Shown: positions 44,300 to 55,219 of the stretch, piece after piece
How the letters are laid out: every line of letters starts with the position of its first letter
Numbering within the stretch: position 1 is the first letter of the stretch
Source of the DNA: Neoscytalidium dimidiatum
Lineage: Eukaryota; Ascomycota; Dothideomycetes; Botryosphaeriales; Botryosphaeriaceae
DNA length: 64,000 nucleotides
Direction: 5' to 3'
Assembly (NCBI GenBank): GCA_037367355.1
Contig: CM074704.1
Location: 1,736,001 to 1,800,000 of the forward strand
The notes under the pieces: model-generated
Database searches by the model: none
What the model was told of the DNA's origin: nothing
Seen by the model: only the letters and a program-made list of their open reading frames with translations
Translations under genes and position numbers: made by a program

Positions 44300-45565
44300 A
44301 TGGCGGGCGAAGTTCGCCAGCCCATCAACGTCGCCGCGCTGTCGAGGTACATCGACGCGAACGTGCCGGAGATCAAGACGCCCATTGACGTCAAACAGGT
44401 GGGTTCCCTCCACACCGAAGGAGCTTCCGTACCACGAACTTGCAATTGAGAACTGACCGTGTCTCCAGTTCGGCTACGGACAATCCAACCCAACCTACCT
44501 CCTCACATCCGTACCCACGGGCTCCAGGTTCGTGCTACGCAAAAAGCCGCCAGGCCAGCTGCTCTCGAAGACGGCGCATAAGGTCGACCGCGAATACCGC
44601 ATCATCGCCGCACTCTCAAAGACAGACGTCCCCGTTCCCAAAGCGTATTGCCTGTGCGAAGATGACGCCGTCATTGGTACCGCTTTCTACATCATGGAGT
44701 TTCTGGATGGACGTATATTCGAGGATCCCAGCATACCCGACGTGAGCGTCGAGGACAGGACAAAGATGTACGTCCAACCACCGTGTAGGGCAAAGAAGGC
44801 ATATCAGGTGTATTCCCGAAGCTAAACTCTCACCCAACCCTCTCCAGGTGGCACGACGCCGTCCGCACGCTCGCGAAATTCCACCGCATCGCGCCGGCCA
44901 GCATCAACATGGGCAACTACGGCAAGCCGTCGGGCTTCTTCAACCGGCAGATCTCGACGTTCGCGACCATCTCCGAGGCGCAGGCCTCGACGCGCGACGT
45001 CGAGACCGGGGTGCCCGTCGGCAAGATCCCGCACTACGACTCGATGGTGGCCTTCTTCGCGGACGCGCGCACGCAGCCGCGCGACCGCAGTTCCTTCGTG
45101 CACGGCGACTACAAGATCGACAACGTCGTCTTCCACAAGACCGAGCCGCGCGTCATCGGCATCCTCGACTGGGAGATGTCCACCATCGGCCATCCGCTGT
45201 CCGACCTGTCCAACCTGCTCTCGCCGTACGTCACTGCTCCCGCCGGCGTCAGCATCGGGGCCGGCGGCCGCGGCACCCAGTCGTTCCGGCCGGGCGCGAC
45301 GCCCGGTCTGCCGACGCATGATGAACTGGTGGCGTTGTATGCGGAGACGGCTGGGTGGGATCCCGCGCCCGATATTACTTGGGGAGAGGCGTTCAACTTG
45401 TACCGCGGCGCTGTGATTTTGCAGGGGATTGCAGCGAGGTATGCGAAGCGCCAAGCCAGTTCGCTGAAGGCGAAGGATTACGGGAACGGGATGAAGCCGA
45501 TGGGAGAGCTTGCGTGGGATTTGGTGCAGAAGATTAAGAAAGGGGAAGGGAAGTCGAAATTATAG
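44300..45565 (+). CDS. APH-family phosphotransferase (ACAD10/11 kinase-domain-like)
   Basis: Three exons, 44300..44398, 44469..44767 and 44848..45565, give 371 residues. Introns are 70 and 80 bp, and all junctions keep frame (TKM-WHDAV). The N-terminus [14 protein letters not shown] is the nucleotide-loop region. The chain continues [27 protein letters not shown] (lysine and glutamate), then [12 protein letters not shown]. The catalytic loop is [13 protein letters not shown] and the metal-binding aspartate is in [17 protein letters not shown]. This is the aminoglycoside/choline-kinase-like fold found at the N-terminus of mammalian ACAD10/ACAD11, which phosphorylate 4-hydroxy fatty acids. In fungi it occurs as a free-standing protein; the substrate here is not known. 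Exon 3 is distinctly GC-rich, producing long false ORFs on both strands. Confidence 0.87.
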
Positions 45566-45992
45566 AGATGTTGAATGAAATATGTCCGTGCAATTGACAA
45601 AGAGATCCTTGTGGGTTCAAAAATTAAAATGCGCAAGAGTTGTGCACATGGGTGAAGTTTGTCTCCGATTTGTACAGACTTTCATCTGCCAGCTGCTTTG
45701 ACTTGAGCAGCTTCGCTATCCATTCGCCCGTTTTGGTTCCGATAAACGCCTCCGAATTGGTGAATGAAGGAAACCACTCTTATGATTTTGTCAACGAAGG
45801 TGTTTACTCAAAGCGTGAGGGCTTTTTTTTTGGATTGAGCATACCATTGATGCTTTTTCCCTGCTTCCTATCCATTTGTACACTAAGCAAACTAGTCCAG
45901 ACTCCCCTCGCTTTGAGAATCATCGGTGTATGGTGTGGTGGTATCCGTAAAAGAGAAGAATGTCAGGTCAACCCGGCCGCACTTGCACTGGT
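45566..45992. other. Convergent intergenic region
   Basis: 3' flanks of the APH-family gene and the SmG gene. No gene seen. Confidence 0.5.
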
Positions 45993-46555
45993 TTACCTGC
46001 GGTCGTCACCCCCAATACGCTCAAGAGCCTATGAAGTGTTACGTCAGCTATCACACATTTCAAGTTGTACATTCTAGTTGGATGCGGATAAGCAGCCGAG
46101 GGAAATTCGGGATCGTACCTCGAGCATAACGACAGAGTTTCCGCGGATGACCTATGAGGTCTGGTCAGCGCCTCATTCAAAGCAAGATTTTGGGGAGGCT
46201 GTTAACATACACACATGCCGATGCGAACCTTCTCGCCGCCAGCCTTCTCCTCAACAGCCTCGTCAAGGACAATGTTCAGGAACACCTGAGAACCACAAGC
46301 GTCAATAACGTATCGCGTAAAGGGCGAAGCATCCAGCCTGCAGGGCTTTGCCGAAGGAAGATGCTCACATCGTAGCCACGGAGGACGCCAATGACCTTGC
46401 GGGAACCGTTGAGCTGTACAAAAAGGCGCTTGTCAAGATACTACGCCAGGCAAAAGCCCATCTATTAGTCCATTGTTGCGGATACAGTTGTAAGGAAAGC
46501 TTATAGGGACGCGTCCGAGCAGTACCTTCTTGAGTTCGGGTTGCGCTTGAGGCAT
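45993..46555 (-). CDS. SMX2: Small nuclear ribonucleoprotein G (SmG)
   Basis: Five short exons on the minus strand: 46555..46526, 46440..46369, 46285..46211, 46151..46119 and 46028..45993. They give 81 residues, the normal size. The introns are 59-90 bp. The assembled protein reads MPQAQPELKKYLDKRLFVQL, then NGSRKVIGVLRGYDVFLNIV (Sm1 motif) and GMCVIRGNSVVMLEALERI (Sm2 motif with the RNA-binding RGN). It ends GGDDRR. SmG is one of seven core Sm proteins that encircle U1, U2, U4 and U5 snRNAs. The cysteine in GMCVIRG replaces the more usual valine and sits at an exon end; the donor there is GTATGT. Four introns in a gene of 246 coding bases make it hard to call by ORF alone. Confidence 0.93.
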
Positions 46556-46897
46556 GATCGCGGGCGGCGTGAGAAAGCGGTCAAGTGATTATTTCGGGAA
46601 GCAGTTGGCGAAGGTCGGTGCGGGCGGTCGTCGGCGGGTAGATGGTGTTGGAAATGCGACAGCAACTGAGCTCAACTTCGCGCGCCGACGCGCGCCAAGA
46701 CGGCTTTCTGCCACATGTTACCGCCTAAGAGCGCCGCTGCATTTCTGGAGCTGTAGGCCGAAGCACTTTAACACCAAGACATCATTGTCGCAGAAACTAC
46801 GCGCCCGCCCAAAACAAGCGCAGACCAGAATTCTTAACCATCCTGCCCTTGTACTTTGGCACTCCATATCACATCTCGACTTGTATCAAGAGCAAAA
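46556..46897. promoter_or_regulatory. Shared divergent promoter of SmG and Ntr2 genes
   Basis: Only 342 bp separate the start codons of two splicing-factor genes read in opposite directions. Shared regulation is plausible but inferred from the spacing only. Confidence 0.6.
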
Positions 46898-48310
46898 ATG
46901 AGAAAATCCTTCGGCGCGCGGCGCGTCCCTCGGAAGATCGGCCAGGACGACGATGAAGACGCAGGCGCCACCAGCTCCGGCACTGAGGGAGGCGCCAAAA
47001 CACCAGGTCAGTATTCCTACATCGCACCCGAATCACGCAAGAGAGTTTCCTATTCTGACGCGCTTGCCCTGGACAGATCGCTGATCAAAAATCTAACAGA
47101 ACCCGTCGTAAAACGCCCGGCCGTTGCGAAAGCAAAGAAAAGCTCGTCCCTCCGACTCTCCTTTGGCCCTGGTGAAAGTGGCGCCGAGGGCGATGGGGAA
47201 GGTGGTGCCGTCTTCACACCCAAAAAGTCGAATCTAAGCAGGATAGCGGCCGAGAAGAATGCGGAACGCAAAGGCCTTCGCGTCTCGTTGACGTCAGACC
47301 AATTACCCTCACGGAGAGAAGTTACGGAGGACCGTCCGAGTTACAGTAAGGAAGCGCTGGCCGAGTTACGCGATTCGCAACCCTCTACACCCAAGGACAT
47401 GGGCCCCAGCGCGGGCGAGGAGGATGAGGCTACGGCAAAAGAACTAGACATTGCCGCAAAATTCGGGCCGCTCGCAAGCTTGAAAACTTCCTCAGCTATT
47501 CCCACGGAGGCGGAGATTCGAGAGAAGAAGGAGCGCAGGCGACGGCTGGCGAGGGAGTCAGGCTACATGTCCCTGGATGCAGACGAGGATAGAGAGAGAA
47601 CTGTGTACGATGAGGAAAATGCGTATGACAGTGATGATCTGGACCGCCCGCGTGATGTTACCATCCGAACATCTTTTAAGGAGAAGTATCCCGAGGGCCG
47701 TTTGGTACATGAGGACGAGGATATTGCTGAGGGTTTCGACGACTTCGTGGAGGATGGACGCATATCGCTTGGCCGCAAAGCAGAACGTGAAGCTAAACTC
47801 AAGCGCCGTGAGGAAATGGCAAGCATGATCGCAGACGCTGAGGGTGTTGGTTCAGGGGATGATGAATCAGATGATTCCGATGCGGAGCGCAACGCTGCAT
47901 ACGAAGCTGCTCAGACCAAGGCTGGTACTTACGGCTCGAGAGAGAAGATTCTGGATGATCCTCAAAGGCCTCGAACGCCACCGAAAATCACTCCTCTGCC
48001 AGAACTTGGAGGTGTCTTGGCGCGTTTGCGCGCTTCACTGAAGGAGCAGGAGGAGGTAAAGGCCGCGAAGGTTAGAAGAATGGAGCAACTGGCAAGAGAG
48101 AAGGCGGATATTGCGTCACAGGAGACATGGATACAGAGTCAACTAAAAGAAGCGGGAGAAAAGTACGAGAGACTGAGAATCGAGGCTGGAGGTGCGGGCG
48201 GTGCTGCAACGCCAGTCAACGGGGTAGATAGCACGGCTGCAAGTGAGAGAGGCCTGGACAGCTTGGGTGGGACGCCGGCAGCAGTAACCAGTGATATAGA
48301 TGATGCATGA
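46898..48310 (+). CDS. NTR2: Nineteen complex-related protein 2 (Ntr2)-like splicing factor
   Basis: A single exon of 470 residues from the first ATG at 46898; the frame is open upstream but has no ATG there. The N-terminus MRKSFGARRVPRKIGQDDD is basic then acidic. The segment RPSYSKEALAELRDSQPSTP (about residues 145-165) is the hallmark of the Ntr2 domain. It is followed by FGPLASLKTSSAIPTEAEIREKKERRR, GYMSLD, and a C-terminal coiled-coil region (LARLRASLKEQEEVKAAKVRRMEQLAREK). In yeast Ntr2 joins Ntr1 and the helicase Prp43 to dismantle the post-splicing complex. The acidic middle (EDEDIAEGFDDFVEDGRISLG) is also typical. The assignment rests on these motifs and not on a computed alignment. 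Confidence 0.82.
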   Translation: MRKSFGARRVPRKIGQDDDEDAGATSSGTEGGAKTPGQYSYIAPESRKRVSYSDALALDRSLIKNLTEPVVKRPAVAKAKKSSSLRLSFGPGESGAEGDGEGGAVFTPKKSNLSRIAAEKNAERKGLRVSLTSDQLPSRREVTEDRPSYSKEALAELRDSQPSTPKDMGPSAGEEDEATAKELDIAAKFGPLASLKTSSAIPTEAEIREKKERRRRLARESGYMSLDADEDRERTVYDEENAYDSDDLDRPRDVTIRTSFKEKYPEGRLVHEDEDIAEGFDDFVEDGRISLGRKAEREAKLKRREEMASMIADAEGVGSGDDESDDSDAERNAAYEAAQTKAGTYGSREKILDDPQRPRTPPKITPLPELGGVLARLRASLKEQEEVKAAKVRRMEQLAREKADIASQETWIQSQLKEAGEKYERLRIEAGGAGGAATPVNGVDSTAASERGLDSLGGTPAAVTSDIDDA

Positions 48311-50377
48311 TACTAGGAAATCAGTACCAGGCTAGATCAATAGGAGAAGAACAAATCAACAGTATCCCCAATTTCTTAAACCCGGATTTAGACCCCACTT
48401 ACGATGCACTTCAAAACGTTGTAAAGGTTACAGCAGCGAAATAGTTGTAGACAGACTTCTTGTTGAAGGGCTATAGCGTCCGTAAACTAAGGGCTTATTA
48501 CACTTCTTCCTTATCGAGTTAACTGTTTATGATGTCCCGAATTCACCAAATTTAAAAATAGTACAGCAGGGAGATAGCAAGGTACTATGCTAGAAGTGAT
48601 GTTTGTATAGCGATAAGCTCGGTATTTCGCGGATGCAGGAAGATTGGGCATGGACGCCCATCGAGTTGCTATGTTTACTGAGCACATCATGGCTGGACAA
48701 TTCATTTCAAGGACGAAATGGTTCAAGCAAAGAAATCTCTAAATTGTAGATTATAGGCGTTATAATAAAAGCCAGACCCTGAAGTGAAGCAAAAGGCGAG
48801 GAGAATAACCGTTTCTCGCAATCTATGCCACGGTTTCGCTCTGGTAAGTATCCTGTCGAGAATACTCTGATCTTTCTAACACATAGTTTGGTTATGCCGT
48901 ATTTTACGCGGGTCCGTGAAGCGTGCAAGTCCCGCAATTGTCATGCTCTTGCCTCTAAGTAGTTTGTTTCACGAGCAGTTCCTGGGTTTCTTCTCGGGGT
49001 GCCCAGCTAACAAGCAATGGGCGTGCTACATCGGGCTCATTTCCACATCCTAATAATGTGAAGTAACATGATTGTGATCGCGCCGTGCTTATGAATTTTT
49101 CATAGCTGCTTCATGCCACTTTTCCCGTGTAGTCTCGTGTCTTTTCCAGCAATAAGATACACTCCAACGCATCCTCGTTCAGCCAAAGAGCGGTTGCAAG
49201 ACACCCACACGAGTTGTGCAGATGCGAAAATCCACAACTTCCAAAACAACATCGCTGAAGGGCGCGATCCCACCCACACCCCCTTCACGACAGCGACACG
49301 ACATACGTATACTGAGCTGGTCTTCTGCTTCTCCTACATCTGTTTGACGTACTGTAGACCTGGAAGAGCGGGGTTTCCTGTTTTAGTTAGTATATAAGAT
49401 AACGAAGGATCTCGTCCTCCTTCAACACCCGGTAAGACGTCGACCACATCTTCCCACAGCCGCCCGGCTGGCTCGATCGGTAGAGCATAAGGCCCGCGTT
49501 AGGCTCAATTCCCATATCTATTTGCTTTTAGCACCCCTGGCGTCAACACTGATTTTTTTTTTTTTCACGGCGGGTCGGCCGGAGTAGTCTGAGCGCGTCC
49601 CCCGGGCGAGAGCCAGCTCCAAAGAACGCTGGAATATTGGTTGCAGCTGTCCCATGTACTTATGAGCTTCAATGGGGTGTTTTGAGTGCTGCAAACGCTA
49701 CTTTCAGGGGTCTCAGTCGAGGCTATGCGATTTGTATATACAGGAGGGCCTGCGTGTGCTTAAGAAAATAAAACAGAGCCTGCGTCGATCGTGGATGGTG
49801 TATTTGGAACAAGAGACGGGGTCGGCGAAGGCATTTCTATTTTTCGCGTGCACGAGACCGGCGTTGTCCACATGCATATCACCGCGTTTAGGCAGGGGAC
49901 AGTATTTGAGATAAAGATCGGTCGAGACGCCTGCTTCTTGGTAAGGGCGGTGCTGATGAAACATTTCGGGTTGCTGATGCAAGATACCAAGGGTGGGAGG
50001 CTAGAAGGCTGTCAATGGTATCTCTGCGACCCTCCTTTGAGGAAGGCGCATACTTCGGAATCATTGCAGCTGCATGCTACAATTAAAGGGGAAGCTTGAA
50101 TTACAGGCATGTATTTCAATTCGGGGGAATCCCCTGCTTTTGACTGCGTATGTGTTGCTGCTTCTTAGCATTGGGTGCTGATAAGATACACGTCTGAAAT
50201 TCCGAGATTGCGTCTTCCGAAGCTTCCAGGAGATCCCCGCCTTCGCTGTCGTCATCGCGGGGTCTGAATCATGCCATATATATAGTCCACAACCACTGCG
50301 ATTCAACACTGTCTCGGCCCTAGCTGCCTGTTGAGAGTCCTCTGTCTCAGTTTTTCATCTCAGATATCTATCGAAAA
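48311..50377. other. Intergenic, about 2 kb, with a tRNA remnant
   Basis: No convincing ORF. It holds a truncated tRNA-like sequence at 49462..49505 and a T14 run near 49553. AT-rich at 48500..49100. Confidence 0.5.
49462..49505 (+). pseudogene. Truncated tRNA pseudogene, probably tRNA-Lys
   Basis: GCCCGGCTGGCTCGATCGG continuing to TAGAGCATAAGG is a near-perfect tRNA 5' half (acceptor strand, D-arm, start of anticodon stem). It then jumps to CCGCGTTAGGC, which resembles the 3' side of a T-arm and acceptor strand. The anticodon loop and most of the T-arm are missing, so no functional tRNA can be made. The assignment to lysine is from memory of the fungal 5' half and is tentative. Confidence 0.5.
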
Positions 50378-51163
50378 ATGGCATTGAACCCCAGGTTTGC
50401 CGGCCAGAAGCTTGCCTCTGGCGTCAAGACTGTCCACACCCTCGAACTTTGTAAGTACCAGTGTTCGGCGCACGGAGGTAGATACTGATGCATTCACTCT
50501 TTCATACAGATCTCGACTACGTCTGTCCTGTACGCAGCTTCCGCATACGTATTCGTGCTCATATTGCTGACATGCGTGTATCCAGTTCTCCAAGAAACTT
50601 TTCACGACACTCTACGACCATGTCCTGCCCACCGTCCAGAGCAAGTACGAATCGAAACTCCAGATCATCTTCCGCCAGCAAATCCAGCCATGGCACCCTT
50701 CTTCCACTCTCGTCCATGAAGCCGGCGCCGCTGTTCTGCGGCTTGCGCCAAACAAGTTCTACGAATTCAGCAAGGCACTGTTCGACAAGCAGACCGAGTT
50801 CTTCGACGTGAACGTTGTCAATGAGACAAGGAACAACACCTACAAGCGCCTGGCAAAGATTGCTGGGAGTGTTGGCGTTGACGAGAAGGATGTTTACTCG
50901 CTGCTGGAGATCTCGGACAAGCCAGGCCCCGACGGAAGTCTGAACAGCGGAAACAAGGTGACGGATGATGTCAAGGTTTTCGTCAAGACGAACCGTCTTG
51001 TCGGCATCCACGTCACTCCCACCGCCGTTTTCAACGTGAGTTTGATTCTGAACAAGCGTGCTTTCCTGTGCTAATTGCGATACAGGGCGTTGTCGAGAAC
51101 GGCATTTCTAGCAGCTTCACGAAAGAGCAGTGGGAGGAGTGGTTGGAGAAGAACGTGGTTTGA
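50378..51163 (+). CDS. Thioredoxin-fold protein, DsbA-like
   Basis: Four exons, 50378..50450, 50510..50529, 50586..51035 and 51086..51163, give 206 residues. Exon 2 is only 20 nt. Introns are 50-59 bp with GTAAGT, GTACGC and GTGAGT donors. The strand-turn-helix start is HTLELYLDYVCPFSKKLFTTLY, where CPFS takes the place of the CxxC redox motif. With only one cysteine it is unlikely to be a dithiol oxidoreductase, and it fits the fungal Thioredoxin_4/DsbA-like family seen in mould genomes. A helical insert follows, then VGIHVTPTAVFN containing the cis-proline (TP) typical of the fold, and a final WEEWLEKNVV helix. No signal peptide, so probably cytosolic. The specific reaction is unknown. Confidence 0.85.
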
Positions 51164-52385
51164 AGCCGTTCATATACCAGTTACAGCTTCACGAAGTCAA
51201 CGACTGATTTTGGTCTGCCCGCTATTATTCAAGTAGGCGGACCCACCCGTTTCCGTACAATCAATTCAATCCATATTATTGAGTCCACGTCTTTGACGGA
51301 ACCTATTCACGGACCTCAATTGATTATTCAAAGGGCGTACTGGCGGTAGTTCTCACATATATGCATGTGTCCGCTTACATGCACGAAGAAAGAACCAAAA
51401 ATGGTTGCAGGAACAAAGGCAGGTGCGGCTATGGAGCAATGTTTACTAAATTGATAGAATTTATATTTGGATATTTGCTTCGACTGTCCAAGAACCATGA
51501 GGCCTGACTGGCCTTCTTGATCAACTGTTCTAACAGCTCAATCGTAAAAAATTTCCCCTGTCACTTGACATGATGTCGCCGTCCGAATTGCAGAAATCCC
51601 ATGCAGCATCTATAGCACGCTGACCCGATGCAATGCCGCTCATCACAAGGCAAACAGAACCAAGCGAAGCGACGTAACCATACCCACATCGCAGGATTCA
51701 ACCCCCCCCGACTGCCATGCACCTCTTTGCTTCCCCTCGCCCGCCCTGTTCTTGGCATCGCAATCAAGCCTCCACCCTATCCGCCCCCTCCCAACCAATC
51801 AAGCATCCCCAGCCAGGAACGTTTCCTCCCCAGCCCCTCAAACCGCGGCTCCCAGGTACCACCACAACCCTACCCTTCTCCTGGTCGGCAAGAGAGCGCC
51901 ACAGTTACGGCATCGAACGGCAACATTGTCGCATGCGGCTCAGCAGGCACGCGATCAAGGCGCGCCATCCTACTCGCCCGTAACAGCACGATACGACAAC
52001 CGGCGGGCCCGACGCCAAGCACTTGGCGCTCCTCCTCCGCGTCTGCTGTGCGGCGGGAGGAGGCATGCAAGCATGCGGATTGCCACTAGTCGCACATATT
52101 AGGCCAAGAAAGACGGCGCACAAGCTGCGGGCTGAATGATGCTCTTGAACGGAGCGAGGCGCCTTTTTCTCCCCTTCTACATGGGCGATAAGGACCAGCA
52201 TTGGCGGAGAGGGGAGGATGGGGGGACGCATGGGTGGAGAGTATAAATCGAACGAGGTAGCGAGATGCTTTCTGTGCACTCAATTGCTGTCCCTTCCAGA
52301 GAGCAATTGACGGCTTCCTCCTCTCTCTCCTTCTCTCCGTGGCGTCAAGCGTGTCTCCGGTGTCGAAGCTCGGATCCAGACAGCC
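51164..52385. other. Intergenic, upstream of the GDPD gene
   Basis: A 1.2-kb region. Pro/Ser-rich ORFs at 51628..52102 overlap on both strands and arise from C-rich sequence. No motif. Confidence 0.5.
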
Positions 52386-53677
52386 ATGGCCGCTTCTTCC
52401 TTTGCGCTCGCCGTCGGCGTCGCGGCCCTCGTCGGCAACATCGCTGCGTATCCTATTCCGTTCAATGACTTGACCGGCCGCGTGGAGGTGCAGGCGCATC
52501 GGGGTGGCTTGGGATTGAGGAACGAGGAGTCTCTCTGGGTAAGCTTACATGTGCCTCGGCGACCGCGAGGGATGCCGAAATGAGAGAACCTGGCACTAAC
52601 CAGTTTTGGCAGGCATTTGCGTACGCATTGGTAAGCCCTGAGAACAGGAAAACGGTGAAGATGACTATATTTGCTGAATTGGTGTAGGAAATTGGTGTCG
52701 ATACGCTGGAGATGGATACGGTGTTCACGAAGGATGGGGTACCCGTAATTTGGCACGACGTGAGTGAAGCTTCCGGATCGAAGGATCCTCGTATCCTGAC
52801 AGGAAGCAGCACTACATTTACCCGACTAAGTGCACCGGTGACTATGTTGGAGAGTTCATCAACAACTTGACGTTGGCTCAAGTGAAGTCGTTGGACTGCG
52901 ATCTCCAACTGGAAGATCATCCTCAGCAAGAAAGTATGTCAATTTCTCTACCCTGGGAGATTACAATGTCGGGAAATGCCATGATTTGATACTAAAAATT
53001 CCCCAGTCCATCCCGGAACGAAGATCGCGACTCTCGAAGAAGTCCTAGAGTTGGTTAACTGCTACGGTGACAAAGGAGTCACTATCAACCTGGAGACCAA
53101 GATCGATCCCACAACGCCCGGGCAAACCTGGCCCGTCGAGAAATACGTCGAACTCATCCCCATCATCCAAAAGCACGGCCTCCTTGAGCGCACCTACATC
53201 CAGAGCTTCGACTGGCGCACTTTGATCCTTATCCACGAGCAGTATCCTTCCATCCCCATCGTCGCGCTGGTGGACGAGACGACCGTGGTCCCCGATGCCA
53301 ATGGCACGTACCCCTGGCTTGGCGGCCTGAACCTTGATGAATATAGTGGAGACTGGGTTGCCGCAGCCGCAGCAATCGGTTCGAGCGTGGTCAGCCCCGT
53401 ACATGGATTTCCGTCGAATTTGACCGTCAACTCGCCCGGCTACACGCCTTTCACGACGAAGGAGGTTGTCGACGAGGCGCATGAGCTCGGTCTGCAGGTC
53501 ATCCCATGGACCGTCGACCACGAAGTTACGATAAGCAAGCTGATTGATGACGGCGTCAATTCGATCATCGGCAACTATCCGGAGCGGGTCATTGCCATTG
53601 CGAAGCAGAGAGGTCTGTCTGTCGGACGCGCCAGGAACCCCAGCAAGCCCGAGTGTCTTGTCAATGCGAGCGGTTAA
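52386..53677 (+). CDS. Secreted glycerophosphodiester phosphodiesterase
   Basis: Five exons, 52386..52538, 52613..52630, 52688..52759, 52810..52933 and 53007..53677, give 345 residues; exon 2 is only 18 nt. The signal peptide MAASSFALAVGVAALVGNIAA precedes a GDPD TIM barrel: VEVQAHRGGLGLRNEES has the first catalytic His and Arg, EIGVDTLEMDTVFTKDGVPVIWHD holds the metal-binding Glu and Asp and the second His, and GVTINLETKID has the third acidic ligand. QSFDWRTL and VIPWTVDH complete the family set. The enzyme would hydrolyse glycerophosphodiesters to glycerol-3-phosphate and an alcohol outside the cell, for phosphate or choline uptake. NLT and NGT sites suggest N-glycosylation. All junctions keep frame. 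Confidence 0.88.
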
Positions 53678-53784
53678 AAGGGTTTAACGACAAGGAATAA
53701 TGTCTGCACTGTGAAGTAAATGTCTATGAAACATAAATGTATAGAGTAATGCCAGGATAATCAAAACATACATGGCTCCGGCGT

Positions 53785-55219
53785 TCAAGCACTTCCGACT
53801 CTGTCCGCCGGAACAATCTCCTCGGCATTCATTATGCTTGCTGCCGAGTCTTGCCGTTGTATGGTCATGGACCCGGTCTCCTCATCGCGGCGTGTCTGTT
53901 CATTGATAGTGCGCATCGTAATGGCAATTTCGTCCTCTTTGAGCGTAGTGTCCCCTTCGAGCGAGGTCCACCATCCACGCTCATCCCTTTCTCTCTGCTC
54001 GCGATCCTTGCTCCCTTCTTCGACCAACTCTACCTGGCCGCGTGCTGCACGGGCCTTCTTCCAACGGAGCAATGGCGCGAGCATCCTGACGATGACGGGC
54101 CTGCAGGCTGGAAGGCATCCGCAAACGATTGCCAGGTTAGTTTCAATGGCGGGCAGGATGAAGATCCACACGCCATCCCAAAATTTGTCGTCGGCGTCGA
54201 ACCAAACGAAAAAGTACCATATTCGTATGACGCCGGCAGTGGAGACTCTGATACCGATATAAGTTCCCGTACAAACAGACCGAAGGAGGAAGAAAGGAAT
54301 ATTCGTGGTCCAGAAGTATCGCGCGGATCAGGAAGGGAGATTAAAGGCTCACTCACAAGCAGCCCACGCAGAAGAGGCCGATCAAACCCAAGCGCTTCTC
54401 TTTCGGGAGCTGAACATCCCAGAGGAAGCGTGCCGGCCACAGGAAGACAATCAAGTCAGTGAAGCTATTCAGAGCCGCGGCTGCTATGACGAGTTGTCCC
54501 CGATTGATGCAAAATGTCATGTTCTCGCCTTGCCCCCAAGCTTTATCTGGAGTTGTTGATTCAGGGCAGAGAGCAGCATTAGCAGCCTGCACCGAGACTA
54601 TGATGATACAGTAACAGATGGAATAGGCTATAACTGCCCAGCAGAACCACTTGTTGTACGTCTTGTGGGAGAATATGCGAAGGTACGCAATGCAAACCGA
54701 GATCTTGTTCAGCGAGACGCCGGGATAAAAAACGCGCTCATAGACAGAATTGAGCTAATCATGGCCTCGTTAGCGCCAGGCTTTGATTTGGTGACCCGGA
54801 AGAAAGCAAGAAAATTATTGCGCGGAATAAATGCAAAGGGTGCCTGTACCTTCATGATTTTTGGGATAAGCTCAGGCCTCACATCCCACGTATGCCTTCC
54901 GTATCCCAACTTGGTGAAATAAAGGACCAGAATCGTTTGGCATAAGGTGAAAGCCTGTTCCGGGGGAAAGAGCACGAAGGCCGACGTCAGTATATTATTC
55001 CACTCAGCATATCTTACGTACGGACTGATCGGGCAGTCTTACCCAAGCAAGCAACATGATCCAATCATCCCAGCCGAGGACTCGACGCACATATCCTCTG
55101 ATATAGAAGCGTGCAGCTACAGTGGAGGTCATGAGGATTGCGAGAGGTACCATGATTCCAAACAGAAGACCCGCGCGGGTGGCAGGATTGACGTAATTTG
55201 GCGTGGGGCTAGAGTCCAT
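53785..55219 (-). CDS. Fungal rhodopsin-domain integral membrane protein (SAT4/PTH11-like)
   Basis: Four exons on the minus strand: 55219..55043, 54954..54850, 54754..54357 and 54247..53785. They give 380 residues. The protein starts MDSSPTPNYVNPATRAGLLF with the first membrane segment, followed by VLGWDDWIMLLAW (the conserved GxDDxxM motif). It continues FTKLGYGRHTWDV, FYPGVSLNKISVCIAYLRIF, and an extracellular loop ALCPESTTPDKAWGQGENMTFC with paired cysteines. Then come INRGQLVIAAAALNSFTDLIVFLWPARFLW and GVIRIWYFFVWFD. Seven membrane segments fit the family. The last intron (109 bp) has its acceptor at ATCAG, ending at 54248. The cytosolic tail is charged. Members include the rice blast surface sensor Pth11, but most, including this one, lack a CFEM domain and have no known ligand. 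Confidence 0.85.

Noticed and set aside
44822..45454. Minus-strand ORF opposite the APH-family gene
   Set aside because: GC-driven shadow frame; the plus strand has catalytic HGD and DWE motifs.
51628..52102. Overlapping Pro-rich ORFs upstream of the GDPD gene
   Set aside because: Generated by C-rich sequence in all plus frames; no start context or family match.
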